Part shown: positions 36,902 through 45,888 of the stretch, piece after piece
Numbering within the stretch: the stretch's first letter is position 1
Layout: each line of letters begins with the position of its first letter
Assembly: GCA_023251515.1 (NCBI GenBank)
Contig: JAHEYQ010000029.1
Location: 1 to 57,545, forward strand
From: Bacteroidales bacterium
GTDB taxonomy: Bacteria > Bacteroidota > Bacteroidia > Bacteroidales > JACABE01
DNA length: 57,545 nucleotides
Reading direction: 5' to 3'
Position numbers and translations under genes: made by a program
Notes under the pieces: generated by a model
Seen by the model: the letters and a program-made list of their open reading frames with translations, nothing else
The model's database searches: none
Told to the model about the DNA's origin: nothing

Positions 36902-38677
36902 ATGGCAGGAAGAACATTTGCAGAAAAAATTTTTGATGCTGAAAGAGGCAGTATCGTATTTAAAAAACCTGATATTGTCCTAACTCACGACAACACATCA
37001 AGTATAGAAAAAACTTTTATTAAAATGGGTGGAACCAAAGTTTTTGATCCCGAACAATTATTGATAGTTTTAGACCACAACGCCCCTCCTACCGATGCCA
37101 AATTGGCTTATGATTACCAACGTATCAGAGAATTTGCTACCGAACAGGGAATCAAAAAGTTTCACGATGTCGGACAAGGAATCTGTCATCAGATAATGTC
37201 AGAATATGCTAAGCCTAAAATGCTGATTGTAGGCAGCGACAGCCATAGTTGCACTGCCGGAGCTTTCAATTCTTTTGCAGCCGGTATCGACAGAACCGAA
37301 TCTGCAGGATTATGGAAACAAGGCGAAACCTGGTTCAGAGTGCCTGAATCAATCAAAATTACTTTAACAGGCAAATTACCCAAAGGGGTTTATGCCAAAG
37401 ATTTATCAATTTGGATTATTGGTATGATAGGCTCAAGTGGTGCTGATTATATGTCAATTGAATATCATGGTGAAGGACTTACTTCTTTAAGTATTTCATC
37501 GCGTATGACTTTATGTAATCTGGCTTCGGAAATGGGTGCAAAAAATGCAGTTTTCCCAGCTGACGAAGTATTGGAAACACATTTCGGAGCTAAGATGGAA
37601 GGCATCTGGGCTGACGAAGATGCCATTTATGCGAAAGAAATCACTATTAATCTGAACGATATTTTCCCGGTAGTAGCTGCACCTCATCATGTAGATAATG
37701 TAAAAGCAGTTTCTGAAGTTCAGGGAACAAAAATACAACAAGCTTTGGTTGGTACCTGTACCAATGGCCGTTTGGAAGATTTACGCGAAGCTGCCGCTAT
37801 ACTTAAAGGACAGAAATTGCCAAAAGATTTTCAAATGCTGGTAATTCCTGCTTCAAAAGCCATTTATATGCAGGCATTGAAAGAAGGATTGATTGAGATA
37901 TTTATGGATGCCGGTGCTACTGTTTTGGCAACCAGTTGTGGTCCATGTTTGGGAACCGGACAAGGTATTCCTGCCGATAATATTAATGTAATTTCAACTG
38001 CCAACCGTAACTTTAAAGGCAGAATGGGCAATCCGAAAGCAAATATTTATCTGGCTTCTCCGGCAACAGTAGCTTACTCAGCTTTAAAAGGCGAAATTAC
38101 CGATCCGAGAGGTATTGTAAGTATTGATAAATTTCCTTATAAAGCGGAACAGAGTAAAACTGTTGAGGTAAAAGCCGGCGAAGATCGTTATGCAAAAGCT
38201 TGCTGGAATTATGCCGATGTTGACAATCTGAATACCGACCAGATGTTTGCCGGCAATCTCACTTATCAGATTGGCAGTTCGGAAGGCGACAAAATTATGC
38301 CGCATCTTTTCAAAGGATTCGACGACAGTTTTGCAGAGAGAGTTCAAACCAATGATATTGTAATTGCCGGAGCTAATTTCGGTTGTGGAAGTTCACGCGA
38401 ACATCCTGCTGTGGGTTTGGCTTATGCCAATGTAAAAGCAGTAATCTGCAAATCGGTTAACCGTATTTTCTATCGTTCTTCAGTAAATCAGGGATTGCCA
38501 ATCATCGTTTTACCCGAAGTGGTAGAAGCTTACAAACAAGGAGATGATGTATTACTTGACTTCGAAAAAGGAGAAATCAAGGTAGGTGAAAAGATTTTTA
38601 AATTTGCACCACTTCCGGCCAAACTTATGGGCGTATTTAATGCCAAGGGTTTGGTAAATTATATCAAAAACAATTAG
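36902..38677 (+). CDS. Aconitase/isopropylmalate dehydratase family protein, large and small subunits fused
   Basis: A 591-residue cytoplasmic [4Fe-4S] hydro-lyase. The large-subunit part runs to about residue 400 with SDSHSCTAGAFNSFAAGID, GTCTNGRLEDL (Cys286) and TSCGPCLGTG (Cys346, Cys349), which supply the three cluster ligands. The small-subunit swivel domain follows, with GANFGCGSSREHPAVGLAY. LeuC and LeuD are normally separate, and this length and order fit the fused LeuCD-like / homoaconitate-type group used by some Bacteroidota. Whether it acts on citrate, isopropylmalate, homocitrate or dimethylmalate cannot be told here. A near-consensus promoter CAACTTTGC lies near 36840-36848, and a strong terminator follows. 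No leucine or TCA genes adjoin. Confidence 0.9.
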   Translation: MAGRTFAEKIFDAERGSIVFKKPDIVLTHDNTSSIEKTFIKMGGTKVFDPEQLLIVLDHNAPPTDAKLAYDYQRIREFATEQGIKKFHDVGQGICHQIMSEYAKPKMLIVGSDSHSCTAGAFNSFAAGIDRTESAGLWKQGETWFRVPESIKITLTGKLPKGVYAKDLSIWIIGMIGSSGADYMSIEYHGEGLTSLSISSRMTLCNLASEMGAKNAVFPADEVLETHFGAKMEGIWADEDAIYAKEITINLNDIFPVVAAPHHVDNVKAVSEVQGTKIQQALVGTCTNGRLEDLREAAAILKGQKLPKDFQMLVIPASKAIYMQALKEGLIEIFMDAGATVLATSCGPCLGTGQGIPADNINVISTANRNFKGRMGNPKANIYLASPATVAYSALKGEITDPRGIVSIDKFPYKAEQSKTVEVKAGEDRYAKACWNYADVDNLNTDQMFAGNLTYQIGSSEGDKIMPHLFKGFDDSFAERVQTNDIVIAGANFGCGSSREHPAVGLAYANVKAVICKSVNRIFYRSSVNQGLPIIVLPEVVEAYKQGDDVLLDFEKGEIKVGEKIFKFAPLPAKLMGVFNAKGLVNYIKNN

Positions 38678-38709
38678 TAATTAGCGAATATCGTGATTTT
38701 ACGAATAAG

Positions 38710-38746
38710 AAAAGCCGCCAGAGAATTTATTTTCGGCGGCTTTTTT
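38710..38746 (+). terminator. Rho-independent terminator
   Basis: AAAAGCCGCC (38710-38719) pairs perfectly with GGCGGCTTTT (38735-38744), followed by more T. It ends the aconitase-family gene. Confidence 0.92.
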
Positions 38747-39046
38747 ACTAATGCCAATATTTTAGTACTCCCCAATGTTAGGGAAATAAAAGCTGTATGT
38801 TAAAATTGTTTAAACTGTAATTTAAGAAAAATATTTTATCAATAAAAGTATAAAATTTATTTCTTATAAAAAGGTTAAAAATACATGACAAAAAAATAAT
38901 TTATATTTATATTTTATTTAATTTAGCAAACTCATAATTCAAATATAAACTCATTTAATACATACAAAACATGCCAATTGGTATTTAATAAACAATTAAA
39001 TTTGAATAAAAAAACATTTATAAATAAATAATCAATTTTTAAATTA
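38747..39046. other. Non-coding AT-rich stretch
   Basis: About 300 bases without an ORF. A diverged promoter-like TAATTTAGC occurs near 38918-38926, too far from the methyltransferase ATG to be confident. Nothing else recognised. Confidence 0.5.
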
Positions 39047-39814
39047 ATGAAAAATTTTATTAATCATACTAGTTATAGCCGAAAAGAAGATATAAAACGT
39101 TTGAAATTTATTCAGGATGCTATTATTAGCAGAAATAGCAAAGATTTAAATATACTTGAGATTGGATGTGGAAATGGCCATATTTGCTACCAACTTGCAA
39201 AAAATGATTTTGAAATACGAGGGATTGATTTATGTCCGAATACAATAGAAAATGCCAAAGCAACTTACAAGCATGAGAAATTATCTTTTGAAGTAAAAAA
39301 TGCAGAAACACTAGTATCAGGAAAACCCTATGATGTAATAATAATGAGTGAAGTATTAGAACATCTTAATTACCCCGATTCGGTTCTGGGAGTTGTTTCA
39401 AATTTACTAAAACCAAATGGAATTTCTATTATAACTGTTCCGAATGGGTATGGACCTCGAGAAGTTTTCATAACAAAACCTGTTCAAAAAATATATCGAA
39501 GCAAAGGACCTTTGGCAAATACTCTTAAAGGTTTTAAAATGGCTTTAGGATATAAAGGTGTAACTGTTCAATCAGCTAATAACGATTTAACACATATTCA
39601 ATTTTTCTCACTCAAAGATTTACATGCACTTGCAAAAAAGAACGGACTTAAAATTATTAAAGTTGGTGCTGCAAATTTACTTGATGGTGTTTTTCCGTTT
39701 TCATTTATTACCAAACGTAGCAAAGCAATGCAAAGCTTTGATTGTTGGGTAGCAGATAAAGTTCCAATAAAATGGGCTAGTGGATTCAATACTGTTATGA
39801 TAAAAGAAAACTAA
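39047..39814 (+). CDS. Class I SAM-dependent methyltransferase
   Basis: A 255-residue cytoplasmic protein. Motif I is ILEIGCGNGHICYQLA (about residues 34-49), followed by the acidic IRGIDLCPNTIENA, then VIIMSEVLEHLNYPDSVL and LLKPNGISIITVPNGYGPRE. This is the Rossmann methyltransferase pattern of the UbiG / glycan-associated type (Methyltransf_11/23). The substrate is not evident; the loop RSKGPLANTLKGFKMALGYK is the most specific part. Long non-coding sequence precedes it and a bidirectional terminator follows, so it is probably a single-gene transcript. Confidence 0.9.
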   Translation: MKNFINHTSYSRKEDIKRLKFIQDAIISRNSKDLNILEIGCGNGHICYQLAKNDFEIRGIDLCPNTIENAKATYKHEKLSFEVKNAETLVSGKPYDVIIMSEVLEHLNYPDSVLGVVSNLLKPNGISIITVPNGYGPREVFITKPVQKIYRSKGPLANTLKGFKMALGYKGVTVQSANNDLTHIQFFSLKDLHALAKKNGLKIIKVGAANLLDGVFPFSFITKRSKAMQSFDCWVADKVPIKWASGFNTVMIKEN

Positions 39815-39917
39815 ACAATTTTGTTGTTATTCAGTAAAAAATCAATTACAATTATCAGATATGTATAATGTTTTAATTATTTCATTTATGAGATTGTAAA
39901 AATTATTATATATAGTC

Positions 39918-39959
39918 AAAAAAAGAACCATTGAAATTAAATCAATGGTTCTTTTTTTT
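39918..39959. terminator. Bidirectional rho-independent terminator
   Basis: A7GAACCATTGA pairs with TCAATGGTTCT8 around a short AT loop. It is placed between the convergent methyltransferase and DEAD-box helicase genes and can serve both. Confidence 0.92.
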
Positions 39960-39971
39960 ATAGAGATTGAG

Positions 39972-41216
39972 TTATTTCTTTTTCCGTTTTTTGGCTTTTT
40001 TATCTTCTGCCACTTTTAAATCAATTTCGGCATTTTTCATTAGTGTTTTCCAATCACTTAATACTTCGCCCGAAAAATCAATTGTTTGTTGATAATCTGT
40101 TTTTTCTATTTTCAGTATATTTACTTCACTACCAGTGTATGTTTCAATATCTTCGAGTAAAACCATTTCTTCGCTGCTGCAAAAACTAATAGCACTTCCT
40201 CTTTTATTACCTCTACCTGTTCTTCCTACTCTATGCACATAATTTTCAGCTTGTTCGGGCAAGTCGTAATTAACCACAAATTCCACATCAGGAATATCAA
40301 TTCCGCGGGCACTTACATCAGTAGCTATCAAAAGTTTGATACTTCCTTCTTTAAACTTTTTGAGTGTATATAATCTTTCTTTTTGCTCTTTATCGCCATG
40401 AAGTGTTTCTGCATCAATATCAACTCTTTTCATTGCGCTGCAAACTCTCTCGGCTCTCACTTTTGTACGGACAAACACCAGGATTTTACTTTCAGGATGT
40501 TCATTTACCAAACGTTCTAAAAAATAGCGTTTATCATCCATTTCGACATAAGCTACAGAATGATCCACATTTTTCGATACCGGATTTTTGGGTGAAATCT
40601 GAATTCTTATTGGATTATCAACCAATGAATAAGCCAGCTTTTTGATTTCAGCATTTATGGTAGCCGAAAAGAACAAAGTTTGACGTTTGCGTGGCAAAAA
40701 TCTTATCAAATCTCTGATATCTCTTATAAATCCCAAATCGAGCATATGATCGGCTTCATCAAGCACCAGCGTTTCAATGTTATCTAATTTGATAAAACCC
40801 TGATTAACCAAATCGAACATTCTGCCGGGAGTAGCAATCAAAATATCCAAACCACTTTGCAGCTGTGCAATCTGTTGATCCTGCTCAACACCGCCAAACA
40901 CACAAAAGGTTTTGATTCCGGTATCTCTGCCTAATTGGTTGAATACATTTGAAATCTGCAATGCAAGTTCGCGTGTAGGGACCATAACAATGCATCTGAT
41001 TGACTTAAATTTGGGTTTTGATTGTTGTAAGCGTTGCAAGACTGGAATGGCAAAAGCAGCTGTTTTACCTGTTCCGGTTTGAGCTATTGCCAAAACATCT
41101 TCGCCTTTTAATATATGTGGTATTGATTTAAATTGAATATCAGTAGGACGCATCCAGCCCAATTCAGCTAAATTTGATTGAATCTGTGATGTAAAAGGAT
41201 ATTTTTCGAATTTCAT
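39972..41216 (-). CDS. DEAD-box RNA helicase, RhlE-like
   Basis: A 414-residue ATP-dependent RNA helicase. Motifs in order: Q motif region (GWMRPTDIQFKSIPHIL), I AQTGTGKTAAFAIPVLQ, Ia PTRELALQ, II DEAD within LVLDEADHMLDLGF, III SAT, IV ILVFVRTKV, V ATDVSARGIDIPDVE, VI HRVGRTGRG. The C-terminal tail after motif VI is short and ends in a basic KKAKKRKKK, typical of RhlE-type proteins that bind structured RNA. The role is probably rRNA maturation or mRNA turnover. A -7 promoter element lies at 41236-41244. Confidence 0.95.
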   Translation of the reverse strand: MKFEKYPFTSQIQSNLAELGWMRPTDIQFKSIPHILKGEDVLAIAQTGTGKTAAFAIPVLQRLQQSKPKFKSIRCIVMVPTRELALQISNVFNQLGRDTGIKTFCVFGGVEQDQQIAQLQSGLDILIATPGRMFDLVNQGFIKLDNIETLVLDEADHMLDLGFIRDIRDLIRFLPRKRQTLFFSATINAEIKKLAYSLVDNPIRIQISPKNPVSKNVDHSVAYVEMDDKRYFLERLVNEHPESKILVFVRTKVRAERVCSAMKRVDIDAETLHGDKEQKERLYTLKKFKEGSIKLLIATDVSARGIDIPDVEFVVNYDLPEQAENYVHRVGRTGRGNKRGSAISFCSSEEMVLLEDIETYTGSEVNILKIEKTDYQQTIDFSGEVLSDWKTLMKNAEIDLKVAEDKKAKKRKKK

Positions 41217-41235
41217 TGAAGTAAAAAATTAGAGT

Positions 41236-41244
41236 GCAAAAATA
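41236..41244 (-). promoter_or_regulatory. Promoter -7 element of the DEAD-box helicase gene
   Basis: The minus strand reads TATTTTTGC, an exact TAnnTTTG(C/T) match about 20 bases before the ATG at 41216. Confidence 0.7.
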
Positions 41245-41292
41245 CGAATAATTATTGAGATGTATAAAGACAGGCTTTTGGAGTATAAAAAC

Positions 41293-41330
41293 AAAAAGAG
41301 CCGATATTCTTAAAATATCAGCTCTTTTTA
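41293..41330 (-). terminator. Rho-independent terminator
   Basis: AAAAAGAGC (41293-41301) with GCTCTTTTT (41321-41329), continued after one mismatch by GATATT with AATATC. It lies 18 bases past the SlyD-like gene's stop on the minus strand. Confidence 0.88.
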
Positions 41331-41347
41331 TTATATATGAATAAAAA

Positions 41348-41842
41348 TTATTCAGTTATAGCATCTCCGAAATTAATTTCTTCTTCGGTTGCATCTCTAA
41401 CTTCCAGTATATTACCTTTGAAGTGTAAAGTTTCGCCAGCTAATGGATGATTGAAGTCGAGTTTTACATTTACGTCGTCAATTTCCAAAACGATAGCTTC
41501 AGCCTGAATATCATTTTCTTCGTCTTCCATTGGAATAATAGCACCTTCGTACACCATTTCTTCGTCGAATGCACCGTCAACCATAAAGTTTTCTTTTGGA
41601 AGATCAATTACTCTTTCTTCATCATACTCGCCATAAGCTTCTTCTGAACTCAAAATGAATTCAAATTCGTCACCTGCTTTTAATCCCATTAATTTCTCTT
41701 CAAATTGCTCAAAAAGATTTTCATGTCCGATTAAAACTCTCTCTGGGTCCATATTGTCGATTTCTTCAATAATATCGCCTTCAGCATTGTCGAATCTTAA
41801 AGTATAGGTTAAAGAAGCGACTTTATTTTTCTCAATTTGCAT
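41348..41842 (-). CDS. SlyD-like FKBP-type peptidyl-prolyl isomerase
   Basis: A 164-residue acidic cytoplasmic protein. It has the SlyD order: FKBP half 1 (VASLTYTLRFDNAEGDIIEE), FKBP core (GHENLFEQFEEKLMGLKAGDEFEF, EEAYGEYDEERVIDLPKENF), insert-in-flap chaperone domain with many acidic residues, then the returning FKBP strand DFNHPLAGETLHFKG. SlyD proteins combine prolyl isomerase and chaperone activity. The metal-binding His/Cys-rich tail of enterobacterial SlyD is absent, so nickel delivery is unlikely. Single-gene transcript with its own terminator. Confidence 0.93.
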   Translation of the reverse strand: MQIEKNKVASLTYTLRFDNAEGDIIEEIDNMDPERVLIGHENLFEQFEEKLMGLKAGDEFEFILSSEEAYGEYDEERVIDLPKENFMVDGAFDEEMVYEGAIIPMEDEENDIQAEAIVLEIDDVNVKLDFNHPLAGETLHFKGNILEVRDATEEEINFGDAITE

Positions 41843-42060
41843 AAAAGTTTTTTTTAATTTTTATTTTACGAAATTACAATTTATTTTTAAATATCAAAGT
41901 ACTTAATGAAAAAATAATTTTGCACTTCAACATAAAAACTATGTAAGCAATTATTAATTAAAGATTTGATATTAAATTAATCGTTCTAACTTGAATTGTT
42001 TTGGAGAATGCTGATTTAATTAAATATCGTAAATCTTAGATCTGTTTTTAAATAATAATG

Positions 42061-42069
42061 TATATTTGC
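42061..42069 (+). promoter_or_regulatory. Promoter -7 element of the DUF998 gene
   Basis: TATATTTGC, an exact TAnnTTTG(C/T) match, giving a start near 42076 and a ~39-base leader. It overlaps the first codons of the longer frame opening at 42058, which rules that start out. Confidence 0.7.
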
Positions 42070-42114
42070 TGCTTAATCATTCAAATAAATAAAGTATTAC
42101 TTAAAAAAACAGAA

Positions 42115-42705
42115 ATGATAAGTAACAGAAAACTAATTTATACCGGATGTATCATCCCATTGATTTTTTGGATTGGTATTGGTTATTGCGGTTTAATTAC
42201 CGAAAACTACAGCTTTCTTGCGAATCAGGTGAGTGATTTGGGAAGCATAGGTACCGAAACGCAGACTTTGTTTACTTTTACATTGGTGTTTATTTCTGTA
42301 CTTAGCATTATTTTCATTTATGGACTTTATAAAACTGCAAAGAAAACAGGTTTGAATATCATACCTATATTACTGATACTTACTTATTCTGTTTCGATAT
42401 TTGGTGCCGGCATTTTCCCTTTGCCTTTGCCTTTGCATGGTATTTTGGGTTCGCCTTCAATGTTATTGCCTTTATCTCCTTTGCTAAGTATTTTATTATG
42501 GAAAGAAAGCAAAATTGCAGGTATAAAAATTGCTTCAGGACTTATACTGCTGATCATGTTTTTGGGCTTTTTAACGTTAATGCCTGATATATTGACAGAT
42601 TATTTCGGACTGAAACAACGATTTTTCCATTTGGGCTGGAGTTTATGGTTTATTTATCTAAGCCTTAAGTTTACTGAACTGGATAGAAAAACAAATGCAA
42701 GTTAA
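42115..42705 (+). CDS. DUF998 integral membrane protein
   Basis: A 196-residue protein with about six hydrophobic membrane segments. YTGCIIPLIFWIGIGYCGLI is the first, followed by an extracytoplasmic YSFLANQVSDLGSIG motif, typical of DUF998 proteins, and GAGIFPLPLPLHGILGSPS later. The function of the family is not established. The start is set by the promoter at 42061-42069. Immediately downstream is tandem array 3, with no ordinary terminator between. Confidence 0.82.
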   Translation: MISNRKLIYTGCIIPLIFWIGIGYCGLITENYSFLANQVSDLGSIGTETQTLFTFTLVFISVLSIIFIYGLYKTAKKTGLNIIPILLILTYSVSIFGAGIFPLPLPLHGILGSPSMLLPLSPLLSILLWKESKIAGIKIASGLILLIMFLGFLTLMPDILTDYFGLKQRFFHLGWSLWFIYLSLKFTELDRKTNAS

Positions 42706-42752
42706 GCACCTCTCTCTATCACAAACCTAACAAATTTCATTACTTAAATTCT

Positions 42753-43222
42753 AAAAACTCCTTTTATGCTAGTCTGAATCTTTGACCAAGGCAAAAGGAA
42801 CTCCTTTTATGTTAGTCCGAATGTTTGACTATGGCAAAAGGAACTCCTTTTACACTAGTCTGAATGTTTGACTAAGGCAAAAGGAACTCCTTTTATGCTA
42901 GTCTGAATGTTTGACTAAGGCAAAAGGAACTCCTTTTATGCTAGTCTGAATGTTTGACCAAGGCAAAAGGAACTCCTTTTATGCTAGTCTGAAAGTTTGA
43001 CTATGGCAAAAGGAACTCCTTTTACACTAGTCTGAAGGTTTGACTATGCCAAAAGGAACTCCTTTTATGCTAGTCTGAATGTTTGACTATGGCAAAAGGA
43101 ACTCCTTTTATGCTAGTCTGAATGTTTGACTATGGCAAAAGGAACTCCTTTTATGCTAGTCTGAATGTTTGACTATGGCAAAAGGAACTCCTTTTATGCT
43201 AGTCTGAATCTTTGACCAAGTT
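42753..43222. repeat. Tandem array 3: eleven 43-bp units with internal palindrome
   Basis: Ten full units start at 42793 and then every 43 bases to 43180, preceded by one shortened unit (42753-42792). The unit is AAAAGGAACTCCTTTTATGC followed by TAGTCTGAATGTTTGACTATGGC. AAAAGGA and TCCTTTT form a palindrome around AC. Sequence conservation is high, with variation mainly at TATG/TACA and CTATGG/CTAAGG. The first and last units share the variant GAATCTTTGACCAAG. There are no unique spacers, so it is not a CRISPR. It lies between two convergent genes. Confidence 0.93.
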
Positions 43223-43288
43223 GTTTCAACCTTGATTTATACTCCCTAAAATAATTCTATTTATTAATTATTGCCCGATAAAAATATA

Positions 43289-43427
43289 AAGATTCTTCGC
43301 TTCACTCAGAATGACAGCTTCTTATAAGTATATTATGGAGTGGGGTTAGAAAGCGGCGAAGCCGCTTTCTAACCCCACTCCATATTAAAAATTGCTAATT
43401 GTCATTCTGAATAAAGTGAAGAATCTA
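43289..43427. mobile_element. MITE/REP-like element with nested palindrome
   Basis: The outer arms AGATTCTTCGCTTCACTCAG... (to 43316) and its partner ending at 43426 match at 24 of 27 positions as inverted repeats. Inside, 43334-43357 and 43361-43384 form a perfect 24-bp stem with the loop GAA. No ORF is present. The arm motif (GATTCTTC...CAGAATGACA) is, to my knowledge, a widely dispersed bacterial repeat, and the size and symmetry fit a non-autonomous element moved by a transposase encoded elsewhere. The remaining 43428-43525 shows no feature. Confidence 0.8.
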
Positions 43428-43525
43428 AATTAAATTTCTGTTTTAGAAGTTTATCAGACAATAGCGTTTTTAGTTATTATCCTCTCTCTTACCTCAATTA
43501 CATTCTGAGATATGTATTATCTAAA

Positions 43526-45883
43526 TTACTCTTCTGCCTGAGCTTCTTCACCTTCAGCATTTGCCGTACTGTCTTTCTTGGGAAAATATGTATGGCAAGT
43601 ATATGATTTTGTGATTTTTATTTTTGGCTTAGGGAATTTCTTTTTGTATGTATCGGCATATTTAGGGTCTTTCAGCAGATTTTCCATAAATATACCATAA
43701 ATCGGCAAAGCAGTTTTGCAACCTTCACCAAGTTCGGAAGTACGAAAATGTACACTTCTGTTTTCGGCACCTACCCACGATGCACCTATCAGATTTGGAG
43801 TTACACCTATAAACCATCCATCTGAATGATTGGAAGAAGTACCTGTTTTACCACCAAAATCGGTACGGTTATCGCTGAACAAATCATGTTCAAACAAATT
43901 TTGAGTAGTGCCCCCCGGTTCGTGCAAACCACCCTGCAACATTATCGACATCAGAAATGCGGTTTCTTCAGTAATAACTCTTTCTTTCTGTGGTTGCATT
44001 TCGTACAAAATCTTGCCTTTTCTGTCGGTAATTTTGGTTACCAATATTGGTTCTATCTTATAACCTTCATTTATCATCGGACAATAAGCAGTTATCAACT
44101 CCATTAAAGTAACATCACTCGAACCCAGACAAACCGATGGAACATCCATTAATTTTGATTTTATACCCATTTTATGAGCATATTCAATAACTTTTTGCCA
44201 GCCCATTTGCTGAGTAAGCTGAACTGCTATCGAATTGATTGACTTTGCAAATGCATATTTCAACGTAACACTCGAACCCGAAAAACTATATTCTGCATTA
44301 TGAGGTTCCCATGTTTTATTCTGTCCTTTTTCAACATATTTGTAGGTTACAGGTACATCATTCAGTTTATCGCAAGGTCCCCAACCACTTTCTAATGCAG
44401 CTGTATAAACAAAAGCTTTAAAAGTAGAACCCGGCTGACGTTTTGATTGACTTACATGATCAAATTTGAAATCGTTAAAATTTACGCCACCAACATAGGT
44501 TTTTACGTATCCATTAAAAGGATCCATGGTAACAAAACCTGCATGCAACAATGAATTATAATATTTTATTGAATCAATGGTACTTAGCAAAGTATCTCTA
44601 TCCCCTTTATAAGTGTAAACCCGCATTTCGCGTGGCTTATTCAGATAATAATCAATAGAATCTCTGTTACCCGGAAATTCTTTCGATAAATTCTTGTAAT
44701 GTAATGTTTTTACAACTATCCTGTCAACAAAATCAGGAATTTCTTCATCATTTTCTTTTCGCCATGGATTATCGCCTTGCCAATGTTCAAAAAATCGTTT
44801 TTGCAATCTTTTCATATGTTCAGTAACTGCATTTTCAGCATGTTGTTGCATACCAAGATCTAAAGTTGTGTATATCTTTAAGCCATCTTCATAAAGATTC
44901 AACTTATTTTCTTTAAGCCATTTTCTCAAATAGTTACTAACTGCTTCTCTGAAATAAGGTGCTTTTCCATCATAGTTATTTTCAACACTATAATTGAGCT
45001 GTACCGGTATTTTACTTATCGAATCAAATTCATTCTGAGTAATCTGATTGTATTTAACAAGTTGACCTAATACAACATTTCTGCGTTCAAAAGCTCTATC
45101 GCGATGAGACAACGGACTATAATATGTAGGAGCTTTTAGCATACCTACCAGAAGAGCAGATTGTTCGACATTTAACTGAGATGGTTTGATATTAAAAAAA
45201 GTATGAGCTGCCGTTTTAATCCCAAAAGCATTGCTACCAAAATCTACAGTATTGAAATACATGGTCAGAATCTGATCTTTATTGTAAAACAATTCAATCT
45301 TGAGTGAAGTAACCCATTCTTTAGCTTTATAAATCAACATTTTTACTCCCGGAATCCTGCCTAAAACTCCTCTTGAATAATTATCACGGGTTTTAAAAAG
45401 GTTTTTCACCAATTGTTGGGTAATTGTGCTGCCACCACGCTTATCGCCCTTTATCATATACCAAAAAACTGAAAATGTAGCTTTCAAATCAACGCCATGA
45501 TGTTCATAAAAACGAACATCTTCAGTATTAATCAAGGTCTTAACCATAATTGGAGAGACATCGCTTAACTTTACAGGCGTACGGTTTTCGTCGAAATATT
45601 TACCAATCATTTTACCATCAGCAGCATATAGTTCAGAAGCTGTTTTTTGCTTAGGATTATTTATCTGACTAAGTTTGGGTGATTTTCCAAATAACCAAAG
45701 AAAGTTCATATCAATCATACCCAAGATTATGATAATAACAAGAAAGAAATGCAAAATACGCAATCCCAACTTCTTATACCAAGCCCATTTTTTGGGAACA
45801 TAAAATATGAATTTAATAAGTACAATTAATTTGGAAAAAAGAAATTTAAAAAACTGTAAAACTTGTTTAAAAAAAACCTTCAT
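43526..45883 (-). CDS. Class A penicillin-binding protein 1A
   Basis: A 785-residue bifunctional peptidoglycan synthase anchored by one N-terminal membrane helix (about residues 47-67). The GT51 glycosyltransferase domain shows EDVRFYEHHGVD and GGSTITQQLVKNLF. The transpeptidase domain carries the active-site STFK (in RQPGSTFKAFVY), the SxN motif as SIN in AKSINSIAVQL, and KTGTSSNHSDGWFIG. It builds and crosslinks glycan strands outside the inner membrane. The C-terminus is short and acidic (EGEEAQAEE). It starts 5 bases after the M48 protease gene's stop, so they form an operon, which makes sense for envelope maintenance. Confidence 0.95.
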   Translation of the reverse strand: MKVFFKQVLQFFKFLFSKLIVLIKFIFYVPKKWAWYKKLGLRILHFFLVIIIILGMIDMNFLWLFGKSPKLSQINNPKQKTASELYAADGKMIGKYFDENRTPVKLSDVSPIMVKTLINTEDVRFYEHHGVDLKATFSVFWYMIKGDKRGGSTITQQLVKNLFKTRDNYSRGVLGRIPGVKMLIYKAKEWVTSLKIELFYNKDQILTMYFNTVDFGSNAFGIKTAAHTFFNIKPSQLNVEQSALLVGMLKAPTYYSPLSHRDRAFERRNVVLGQLVKYNQITQNEFDSISKIPVQLNYSVENNYDGKAPYFREAVSNYLRKWLKENKLNLYEDGLKIYTTLDLGMQQHAENAVTEHMKRLQKRFFEHWQGDNPWRKENDEEIPDFVDRIVVKTLHYKNLSKEFPGNRDSIDYYLNKPREMRVYTYKGDRDTLLSTIDSIKYYNSLLHAGFVTMDPFNGYVKTYVGGVNFNDFKFDHVSQSKRQPGSTFKAFVYTAALESGWGPCDKLNDVPVTYKYVEKGQNKTWEPHNAEYSFSGSSVTLKYAFAKSINSIAVQLTQQMGWQKVIEYAHKMGIKSKLMDVPSVCLGSSDVTLMELITAYCPMINEGYKIEPILVTKITDRKGKILYEMQPQKERVITEETAFLMSIMLQGGLHEPGGTTQNLFEHDLFSDNRTDFGGKTGTSSNHSDGWFIGVTPNLIGASWVGAENRSVHFRTSELGEGCKTALPIYGIFMENLLKDPKYADTYKKKFPKPKIKITKSYTCHTYFPKKDSTANAEGEEAQAEE

Positions 45884-45888
45884 TTTTA

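Noticed and set aside
42753..43222. CRISPR array
   Set aside because: The 43-bp units follow each other without unique spacers, and there are no cas genes. The same applies to the other four arrays.
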